A DNA stretch of 5,198 bases from Candidatus Coatesiibacteriota bacterium (GTDB lineage: Bacteria; B130-G9). The DNA is taken from positions 1-5,198 of the forward strand of contig QMNL01000160.1 of assembly GCA_003647755.1 (NCBI GenBank), given 5' to 3'. This document shows positions 1 through 5,178 of this stretch, piece by piece. Below the pieces are notes generated by a model. It had not been told where the DNA came from. It saw only the letters and a list, made by a program, of their open reading frames with translations, and did no database searches. The position numbers were made by a program, and so were the translations under genes. Within the stretch, counting starts at the first letter, position 1; each line of letters opens with the position of its first letter.

Positions 1-80
1 AGTAAGCTTCGGCCTGAGTTGGAGGCGAGCTCGGCACGTGCGAGCCGACGCATTCAGGCAAAGGCTGGAGATAGTTATCC

Positions 81-114
81 GAGTGCCGTGGGCACCCGAG
101 TGCCGCTGGCACCC
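81..114. repeat. Tandem pair of 17-bp palindromic repeats
   Basis: Two adjacent 17-mers, gagtgccgtgggcaccc (81-97) and gagtgccgctggcaccc (98-114), match at 15 of 17 positions. Each is an inverted repeat: GTGCC and GGCAC arms around a 3-nt centre (gtg in the first, gct in the second). The two differences fall in or next to the centre, so the pairing arms are conserved. This is the pattern expected of an extragenic palindromic (REP-like) repeat or of a paired binding site. Only two copies occur in this window, so I cannot say whether the element is dispersed through the genome. Confidence 0.65.
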
Positions 115-171
115 GTGTCCGAAATTAAATAGATAAAGTTAAATATAAATATGGAAAATACGAACAATCAT

Positions 172-318
172 GTTAGGCTTCTTTAGGACGGCACGGAGCA
201 TCAGGGTAACCCTAATCCCACCTTTTCGCCCGAAAAGCGGCCCAAGGGCACAACTCCAGCAAGTCGCCTGCCCTTTTGGCGGAAACCTCGGAAGAGAGAA
301 TATTTGCGCCTTTCAGGC
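172..318. other. Cluster of short inverted repeats, possible structured RNA or 3' region
   Basis: Visible inverted repeats are TTAGG (173-177) against CCTAA (211-215), AGGGT-a-ACCCT (203-213), CTTTTC-gccc-GAAAAG (222-237), AAGGGCA (244-250) against TGCCCTT (269-275), and GCCT-ttc-AGGC (308-318). On the plus strand the fourth is followed by further T residues (TTTT at 274-277), faintly terminator-like. On the minus strand none is followed by a clear T-tract, so I cannot name a good intrinsic terminator for the ligase gene. I compared the stretch by eye with common riboswitch cores (c-di-GMP, cobalamin, TPP, fluoride, guanidine) and with RNase P, SRP and tRNA, and found no convincing match. It could be a small RNA, a 3' UTR or chance. 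Confidence 0.3.
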
Positions 319-343
319 TAGATGAGTAACGGGGTGCTGTCGA

Positions 344-2389
344 TTACTGCGCAGCTGAGTGGGACCAGCGTATCTTCGCTATCGCCACGCCCAAGTCCCG
401 ACCGTCATTGCTGATACCCAGCTTTCTCGGATTGAACGTCCGATCGACGCAGATTTTGAGCGCGATCTTGTCGCCGGGACGCGTTTTCAGGTCAAGCGAC
501 ACTTCTCGCCAGCGGTCGCGGGTGAGTTTGATCGATTTTTGCGTACCTAGATTTGTCGAAATGGAGACGACTATGGGCCTTCGGTCTGCGTCTGGGTGAG
601 CACAGAAGAGGGCAAAGTGCAGGACATCGCCTTTGGCGGTAATGGTAATTTGGGCTTCTTTCTGCATCCACCAGAAGTGGAACTTGCCATCCCACAGTTC
701 CTTCTTGTAGATGCCGTAGTCAAACTGCCAGCCCAGCACGTGCTTCCTCTGCTCGATCGACAGGGGGCCAAGAGACTCGAAGAGGAAGATGACCGAAACT
801 GTGCCTATTGCTGCAGCAAGGAGGCATGGTATTGCCTTTGCCCGGCGATTCATGTGAGCAGGATGGTCTGCGTGCGGGTCGAGAGAATGGCTCGCCGCAA
901 GCACCAGCGCAATCGAGACGGCCAGCAAGTAGTTGAACTCAAAGAAGAGAACGTGCGCACCGAAGAGGAGCGAGGCGAATGAGGCCAGAACGCCGAGCGC
1001 TACTGGCCCGGCGAGTTTTTGTTCGCTTTGTAGGGTTGAGGGGAGGTTTGTGAAGAGCAGGCGATAGGATGACCTGACCACTGTCGAGGCAAACAGCAAG
1101 ACCAAAACGAGACCTAAAATACCCAGCTCTGATGCGATTTGGAGTGGCAAGTTGCCTGCTGTGTCAATAACGAAGAGCTTGCCGACGTTGAGGAAGTAGT
1201 AGTTGGGGAGCTCCAGGATGTACGCTCCCAGGCCGACACCGGTCCAGGGAAAATCTCTGCACATACGAAGCGCCTCTGGCCACTGGTGTACTCTGTGCTG
1301 CAACAGAAACGTGAGGGAATCCGTGGTCGGCTTGTTGATTATCATTAGCGCATCCCCAGCAACAGGAAGCCGTCTCAAGTGCGATATATCCAGCAGGAAC
1401 AGCATAACGAGCATGATCGCAGCCAAAGCGGCGAACCCCCTCAACGAACGTTTCGCCAGACGGCTTGGGCCCTGGCCGCGTCTATCGAGGCGCCAGAGCC
1501 AGATGGCAAAAGCGATGAGGAACAGGATAATACTCAACACGCCCGCCCGGGACCTTGCCAGAACAGTAACCGCAACCAGGAGCAGTGCACAGGCGACGAG
1601 AGGCCGTTGTGCACGCGCTTCAGAGACTAGGATGAGTCCGATGCAGTACGGAAGGATGAGCGCCGAGCAGACGCCCAGTGCGTTGGAATCGGTATAGGTG
1701 CCAGTAATGAACCCGATGATCAGCAGCTTGTGCGAGAGCAGCTGCCAAAGCGCGAACAAATTTGCCGCCGACCCGGCGATCACGAGTGCCCATGCGATTC
1801 GCTTGCCCATTTGCACCCGTTTCGTGGCAGCAAGGCTACCGAACTCGCGAGATGCAGTGAGCAGCAGGGCGATCCCCGTGATATAGGCCAGGCCAACCGT
1901 CACGGTGTTGTTGACCGCCTCGGTTGTAAGCGTGCCGACTGAGTTAACGATCCAGTCGTGAAAGGCACCTGCAGAGAACGGGAAGAAGTTCATCAGCCTG
2001 AGGACAGTAATCGTGCCTGAGGCAGCGACCAGTGCCACGGAGCCAAGCAGGATGATCGTGAAAGGTGCTCGTCGGCCAGCAGGCTCACGTTTCGAGATGA
2101 CATCTCTCAGAATGCTGCCGCACCCAAGCCCCAAGAACGCGAAGAGAAGCACGGAGATCGAGGGCGAGCCGAAGAGGCGAGGCACAATCCCCGCAAGGGG
2201 TATGAGAAACATGATAACAAGAAGGGCCTTAGCAACGTCGTGAAACGCCAAAACGGCGGTAATCGCAAAGAGGAAAGCGACAGACAGCTGGACGGCCAGC
2301 GGGCCTGGAGTCATCGCCCAGAAGAGATACCCTAAGGCAAGGAGAGTGACGGCTAGAGCGAAGTATCTTGTGCCGTTATTGCGGGACAC
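344..2389 (-). CDS. O-antigen ligase / polymerase-like (Wzy_C family) membrane protein
   Basis: This 681-residue polytopic inner-membrane protein probably ligates or polymerises undecaprenyl-linked surface polysaccharide on the periplasmic side. About 11 hydrophobic segments (residues 8-334) precede a large loop (335-418), and about four more follow (419-540). Wzy_C hallmarks are SRAG (280-283) after a membrane segment, R366/W370 before the FPWTGVGLG signature (380-388), and N413..Q417...ELGILG (421-426). The usual His of the 'HN' motif is Gly412. A soluble, beta-rich C-terminal domain (541-681, with NDGRDLGVA near 661-669) follows the last membrane segment. The start is GTG; TAG lies in frame 14 codons upstream with no ATG, GTG or TTG between. 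The only SD-like sequence, GGCAGG (2402-2407), is 12 nt away. No other polysaccharide genes are in the window, so ligase versus polymerase cannot be settled. The family call is firm; the exact role is inferred. Confidence 0.85.
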   Translation of the reverse strand: MSRNNGTRYFALAVTLLALGYLFWAMTPGPLAVQLSVAFLFAITAVLAFHDVAKALLVIMFLIPLAGIVPRLFGSPSISVLLFAFLGLGCGSILRDVISKREPAGRRAPFTIILLGSVALVAASGTITVLRLMNFFPFSAGAFHDWIVNSVGTLTTEAVNNTVTVGLAYITGIALLLTASREFGSLAATKRVQMGKRIAWALVIAGSAANLFALWQLLSHKLLIIGFITGTYTDSNALGVCSALILPYCIGLILVSEARAQRPLVACALLLVAVTVLARSRAGVLSIILFLIAFAIWLWRLDRRGQGPSRLAKRSLRGFAALAAIMLVMLFLLDISHLRRLPVAGDALMIINKPTTDSLTFLLQHRVHQWPEALRMCRDFPWTGVGLGAYILELPNYYFLNVGKLFVIDTAGNLPLQIASELGILGLVLVLLFASTVVRSSYRLLFTNLPSTLQSEQKLAGPVALGVLASFASLLFGAHVLFFEFNYLLAVSIALVLAASHSLDPHADHPAHMNRRAKAIPCLLAAAIGTVSVIFLFESLGPLSIEQRKHVLGWQFDYGIYKKELWDGKFHFWWMQKEAQITITAKGDVLHFALFCAHPDADRRPIVVSISTNLGTQKSIKLTRDRWREVSLDLKTRPGDKIALKICVDRTFNPRKLGISNDGRDLGVAIAKIRWSHSAAQ

Positions 2390-2400
2390 GATAGCTATCG
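2389..2400. other. 12-bp perfect palindrome over the ligase start codon
   Basis: CGATAGCTATCG is perfectly self-complementary. It covers the 11 nt just upstream of the GTG start on the minus strand plus the first base of the start codon. It may be a protein-binding operator, or in mRNA a small CGAT/ATCG hairpin with an AGCT loop between the distant SD-like GGCAGG (2402-2407) and the start codon. It is short enough to be chance. Confidence 0.3.
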
Positions 2401-2448
2401 GCCTGCCATGAAGGATGTCGGGTCGGTTCTAACATTCGAGTCATTCAA

Positions 2449-2496
2449 GGCGCTCCAGGGGGAGCTCATGGCGGGATTGCCGAGCTCACAAGCGCC
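2449..2496 (-). terminator. Two-tier GC-rich hairpin after the macro-domain gene (terminator without T-tract, or processing element)
   Basis: The outer arms GGCGCT (2449-2454) and AGCGCC (2491-2496) pair. Inside them GAGCTC (2462-2467) pairs with GAGCTC (2482-2487), and GGC (2470-2472) pairs with GCC (2479-2481) around a GGGATT loop, with a 2-nt bulge (AT, 2468-2469). The structure begins 3 nt beyond the macro-gene stop on the minus strand and fills the gap before the ligase gene. No T-run follows on the minus strand, so it is not a canonical intrinsic terminator. It could stabilise the upstream transcript's 3' end, attenuate read-through into the ligase gene, or be an extragenic palindrome. 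Confidence 0.4.
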
Positions 2497-2499
2497 CGC

Positions 2500-3030
2500 T
2501 TATTCCATGCCTTTGAGAACGTCGGCAAACGTCTCGAAGGCGCTTTTGCCCCACAAAACGAACCGAACCTCCTTAAGCGATGTTTTTCGCTCCGTAAGGA
2601 ACTTTTTCGCCTCACCAAGCATTATCTCGGCACACTTGTGCATCGGAAAACCGCCTACTCCGGTCCCGATGGACGGGAAAGCGATGCTCTCAAGGTGAAG
2701 CTCGTCAGCACGCAAAAGCGAGTTTAGGGTGCTGCTCCTGATCTTGTCCGCATCAGTGGCAAGGTTAGGCCCCATACCCGCCGCATGGATCACGTATCGA
2801 GCCGGCAAGCGACCCGCGCTAGTTACGACCGCCTCGCCGATCGGGATCGGCCCCTTGGCGACCGCCTCGTCTTCTATCTCCTTCCCGCCCCGTAGCTTGA
2901 TGGCCCCAGCCACGCCCGCACCCATCCACAGGGCACTGTTGGCCGCGTTGACCACGGCATCGACCTTCTGCTCGGTGATGTCCCCCTCAACGAGGTTGAT
3001 AATCTTGTCCTTCAGAAAGACCTTTTGCAT
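2500..3030 (-). CDS. Macro domain protein (ADP-ribose binding / ADP-ribosyl hydrolase-like)
   Basis: This 176-residue protein is a single macro domain with no signal peptide or membrane segment, so it should be cytoplasmic. Motifs in order are GDIT (16-19), VDAVVNAAN (23-31, including the ligand-site Asn), the glycine-rich loop MGAGVAGAIK (36-45), RYVIHAAGMG (78-87) and the phosphate-binding loop SIGTGVGGFP (120-129). Macro domains bind ADP-ribose; many hydrolyse O-acetyl-ADP-ribose or remove ADP-ribose from proteins or nucleic acids. The 'GAGVAGAIK' loop, rather than the YmdB-like 'GGGVDGAIH', resembles the small stand-alone bacterial and archaeal proteins of the TTHA0132 type, whose activity I cannot state. 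The ATG start is supported by AGGAGG 8 nt upstream. It follows nadE by 78 bp on the same strand with no visible terminator between, so co-transcription is likely and fits a role in NAD+/ADP-ribose turnover. Confidence 0.93.
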   Translation of the reverse strand: MQKVFLKDKIINLVEGDITEQKVDAVVNAANSALWMGAGVAGAIKLRGGKEIEDEAVAKGPIPIGEAVVTSAGRLPARYVIHAAGMGPNLATDADKIRSSTLNSLLRADELHLESIAFPSIGTGVGGFPMHKCAEIMLGEAKKFLTERKTSLKEVRFVLWGKSAFETFADVLKGME

Positions 3031-3038
3031 TGCGGCAT

Positions 3039-3044
3039 CCTCCT
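3039..3044 (-). promoter_or_regulatory. Strong Shine-Dalgarno of the macro-domain gene
   Basis: AGGAGG on the minus strand, 8 nt before the ATG at 3028-3030. It fixes the start and is much stronger than the sites before the other two complete genes. If nadE and the macro gene share an mRNA, this suggests the macro protein is translated independently and well. Confidence 0.85.
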
Positions 3045-3108
3045 AATTGCAGTCAGAGTACCCAGCACAGGCACACAATCTTAACCATCGGCCCAATCTT
3101 GAGCTCCC

Positions 3109-4779
3109 TCAGGACTCCCAAAGCCTCCGGGCGAACCAAGCCTCAACCGCCTTCGTTAACGGCATCCTGCGCTCGCTGGCAGTCACTCTAGACACGATCC
3201 TGGGCCCCGGCGGACCCTGATAGCGCTTGAACTCACTCCCCATAAATCTCGACAAAGCATTGCGAATCGCATCCTCGTCATGGCCAGCCTCGAGCAGCTC
3301 CTCAAAACTCTTCCCCTCGTCAACATACCCTTCGAGTATCGGGTCAAGCGACTCATACGGCCCTAGCGACTCGGCGTCAGTCTGATTCGGCCTCAGCTCC
3401 GCTGAAGGCTCTTTATCGATAATCCTCTGCGGTATAACCTCGCTACCCGCCTTGGAGTTTACCTGGTCTGCAATGTCATAGACAAGCGTCTTCGGAACGT
3501 CCGAAAGAGGCGCAAAGCCTCCTACCATGTCACCATAAAGCGTCGCGTACCCCACCAGCCTTTCTGACCTGTTCCCCGTACATAAAACGAGGCGCCCAAG
3601 CTTGTTCGACAGCGCCATAAGAACCGTCCCCCTCACCCTCGCCTGGAGGTTCTCCTCGGCAACGCCCGGCTCCTTTCCCGCGAAATGCTCCCTCAGTCCC
3701 TCCATGAACGCACCATAAATCGGCGTTATGGGGATAATCCGCGTCTCGATTCCAAGATTCGAGGCCAGTTTCTGCGCATCCTCGGCGCTTTCCGGAGCCG
3801 ATACCTCGCTGGGCATAATCACCCCCAACACATTCTCCGCCCCGAGCGACTGCGCGGCCAGAGTCGCTACAAGAGCAGAATCTATCCCGCCTGAAAGCCC
3901 GACAATGACCTTCGAGAACCCGTTTTTCACAACAAAGTCGCGAATGGCGAGGCACAACGCCTGCCGAACATCCTCCACCTCATCCTGCACTCGGCTCTGC
4001 CCAGCTGGCTGCGGAATCTCCGCCACGAATAACCCATCTTCACAGAACGGTGCACGCCAGAGCACCTGTCCCAACGGATCAGCCGCGAAGCTCGCACCAT
4101 CGAAGACCAGCTCGTCCTGCCCACCGACTAGGTTGGCGACAAGGACATCCACATCCGCCCTAGACGCCAAATCGGCTACCTCAAGAGCGCGCGCCCCAGA
4201 CCGACCAACGCGAAACGACGAAGCCATAGGTGCGATAATCAACGAGGCGCCCTTCTCCACAAGCCTCTTGCTGGCGTCCCGTTGCATGATCTCATCGCCT
4301 ATGAGAATGCCCAAAGGCACACTGTTCACTTTGAAAGGCTCCGACGGCTCCCCAGGCGTGAAATACCGCCGCTCATCGAAACCGTCGTGCGCACCAAGCG
4401 TGTTTTTGTCGATTACCCTCCTGATGCGACCATCAAAGATAACTGCCGCAGAGTCGTAGAGATTGATGTCCTGGCCCTCAACCCGCCGGTCCACGAAACC
4501 AACAATCGCCACTATCTTCCCCACGCGGCCGGCAACATCTTTGAGAGCTGATATCTGGCTGCGGACAAAATCAGACCTCTCTAACAGGTCAAATGGCAGG
4601 CCACCTGCCACACACATCTCGGGGAAAACCACGACGTTACAGTGAAGCTCGTGCGCCTTCTTTGTCATCGCGATTATCTTCTCGGCGTTGCCGTTGAAAT
4701 CACCGAGTTTGACGTCTATCTGGCCTACGGCAATCCTAAGGCGGTTGAACCACGCGATTTCTCTATCAATCTTAGCCAT
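3109..4779 (-). CDS. nadE: NAD+ synthetase, two-domain (glutamine-dependent type) with degenerate amidase site
   Basis: NadE makes NAD+ from deamido-NAD+, ATP and ammonia, the last step of NAD+ synthesis, in the cytoplasm. The 556-residue length is normal for the two-domain bacterial form. The N-terminal nitrilase-fold amidase (about 14-260) starts with LRIAVGQIDVKLGDF and keeps triad Glu54 (VFPE) and Lys125 (VIDKNTLG), plus FDERRYFTPG (134-143). The expected ICED-W nucleophile motif reads I160-GDEIM, with Gly161 for the catalytic Cys. The C-terminal synthetase domain looks intact: PP-loop SGGIDS (296-301), ENLQARVRG (376-384), TGNRSER (401-407), GYATLYGDMVGGFAPLSDVP (410-429) and SAELRPNQTD (459-468). 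The amidase half is therefore probably inactive, while ammonia-dependent synthesis should remain. An in-frame TAA lies two codons before the ATG, so no longer start is possible. The SD is weak. It heads the likely operon with the macro gene. Confidence 0.96.
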   Translation of the reverse strand: MAKIDREIAWFNRLRIAVGQIDVKLGDFNGNAEKIIAMTKKAHELHCNVVVFPEMCVAGGLPFDLLERSDFVRSQISALKDVAGRVGKIVAIVGFVDRRVEGQDINLYDSAAVIFDGRIRRVIDKNTLGAHDGFDERRYFTPGEPSEPFKVNSVPLGILIGDEIMQRDASKRLVEKGASLIIAPMASSFRVGRSGARALEVADLASRADVDVLVANLVGGQDELVFDGASFAADPLGQVLWRAPFCEDGLFVAEIPQPAGQSRVQDEVEDVRQALCLAIRDFVVKNGFSKVIVGLSGGIDSALVATLAAQSLGAENVLGVIMPSEVSAPESAEDAQKLASNLGIETRIIPITPIYGAFMEGLREHFAGKEPGVAEENLQARVRGTVLMALSNKLGRLVLCTGNRSERLVGYATLYGDMVGGFAPLSDVPKTLVYDIADQVNSKAGSEVIPQRIIDKEPSAELRPNQTDAESLGPYESLDPILEGYVDEGKSFEELLEAGHDEDAIRNALSRFMGSEFKRYQGPPGPRIVSRVTASERRMPLTKAVEAWFARRLWES

Positions 4780-4784
4780 TCTTT

Positions 4785-4816
4785 AGTATATTCCATATTC
4801 CATAAGTTGATGACAA
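4785..4816 (-). promoter_or_regulatory. Possible nadE promoter, close to the start codon
   Basis: On the minus strand TATACT (4790-4785, a 5/6 match to TATAAT) lies 5 nt before the nadE ATG, with TTGTCA (4816-4811, 5/6 match to TTGACA) upstream. The spacer is 20 nt, longer than the usual 16-18, so the pair is doubtful. If the -10 box is real, transcription would begin at or just beside the ATG, giving a leaderless mRNA. That would agree with the lack of a good Shine-Dalgarno. Confidence 0.25.
4788..4804. repeat. Period-7 direct repeat upstream of nadE
   Basis: TATTCCA is repeated back to back (4789-4795 and 4796-4802), and the 7-bp periodicity extends to 4788-4804. It sits inside the presumed nadE promoter spacer, 9 to 25 bp before the start codon. 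It could be a slippage-prone spacer or a repeated contact site, or be chance. Confidence 0.45.
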
Positions 4817-5072
4817 TCCTGAAACCACTGCATTGATGCCCGACAATATAACGCACCAACAGGCAACCAGTCAATCGGAAGCGCCAGTTCCCCGCTTGGC
4901 TGCTAGCTGATGTAGGCCCCAGAGCAGCTCGTCAACCGCTCCTACGTTGCCTTGCGTGCCTGACACATGGACCGGCAAGCACTACTCAGAGCGATCGGGC
5001 GTTTCGGAGGGCATGTGCCGAGAAGGATAGGTGCTTCAAATGCTATCGAGCATGATAAAACGTATTTTGCGT

Positions 5073-5102
5073 TTGACAGGGCGGAGGGGGATGTGCGATA
5101 GT
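5073..5102 (+). promoter_or_regulatory. Sigma70-type promoter pointing right, divergent from nadE
   Basis: A perfect -35 box TTGACA (5073-5078) is followed after 18 bp by GATAGT (5097-5102, 4/6 match to TATAAT). The latter is preceded by TGC (5094-5096), giving an extended -10 element. The AT-rich AAAAcgtaTTTT (5057-5068) lies just upstream, where an UP-element or operator would sit. Transcription would start near 5109. A plausible gene start follows at 5179, which supports the direction. This is a pattern match only. Confidence 0.45.
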
Positions 5103-5178
5103 TGTTGAACGAGGCAGTAGAATGCGCCTGGGGATGCGCGAGGTTCCACGCACGGGCGCAGGCCTTGTGAGGAAAGCG

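Larger units (their letters stand above)
1..343. other. Non-coding left flank with AT-rich island and inverted repeats
   Basis: I see no convincing coding region here. From left to right it holds a small GC-rich inverted repeat (GCTCG at 29-33 against CGAGC at 41-45, around a GCACGTGC palindrome), a tandem pair of palindromic 17-mers (81-114), a strikingly AT-rich stretch (about 121-160) in an otherwise GC-richer window, and a cluster of short inverted repeats (172-318). It lies downstream of the minus-strand ligase gene, whose stop is at 344-346. It may therefore contain that gene's 3' end signals and the upstream region of whatever lies further left. The AT-rich stretch contains TATAAA (144-149, plus strand), but no good -35 box stands at the right distance. 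Confidence 0.6.
4780..5121. other. Intergenic region between nadE and the divergent right-edge start
   Basis: No convincing gene is visible. Near nadE (4785-4816) lie promoter-like boxes and a period-7 direct repeat. The middle (about 4820-5035) shows nothing I can name; it has no tRNA. The right part carries a small hairpin ATGCT-atcg-AGCAT (5040-5053), AAAAcgtaTTTT (5057-5068) and a plus-strand promoter (5073-5102). A minus-strand frame stays open from the window edge to a TAG near 5044, but its translation is proline- and arginine-rich with no recognisable motif, so I do not call it. Confidence 0.55.

Noticed and set aside
172..290. Riboswitch resemblance (c-di-GMP-like GGGTTACC and AGGGCA words)
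   Set aside because: Isolated words match, but the order and the conserved core between them (such as GGGACGCAAAGCC) are absent on both strands.
2392..2409. Sigma54-like -24/-12 element (TGGCAGG...GCT) before the ligase gene on the minus strand
   Set aside because: GG and GC have the right spacing and many consensus positions match, but the transcript would start inside the coding region just after the GTG, so it cannot serve the annotated gene. A chance match is more likely.
2408..2698. Plus-strand open frame of 96 codons starting in the macro/ligase gap
   Set aside because: About 200 bp of it is antisense to the well-supported macro gene, it has no recognisable motif, and its first part overlaps the hairpin. 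Treated as a shadow frame.
27..3106. Five GAGCTC sites (27, 1208, 2462, 2482, 3101)
   Set aside because: More than the one or so expected for a 6-mer, but two are the arms of one hairpin and the others have unrelated contexts. No common element is visible.
4040..4046. C246-E-D in NadE as an alternative ICED nucleophile motif
   Set aside because: It lies in the APFCEDGLFVAEI strand near the end of the amidase domain, where NadE proteins usually have an F-x-E-D-L type segment, far after the nucleophile position (161). The resemblance to C-E-D is coincidental.
3728..4459. Plus-strand open frame of 243 codons opposite nadE
   Set aside because: It is entirely antisense to conserved NadE motifs; its translation is rich in Ser, Thr, Pro and Arg with no domain signal. 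Typical shadow of a GC-rich gene.
4836..4910. 24-codon plus-strand open frame starting at ATG 4836
   Set aside because: It has no good Shine-Dalgarno and no motif, and a frame this short is expected by chance in the intergenic stretch.
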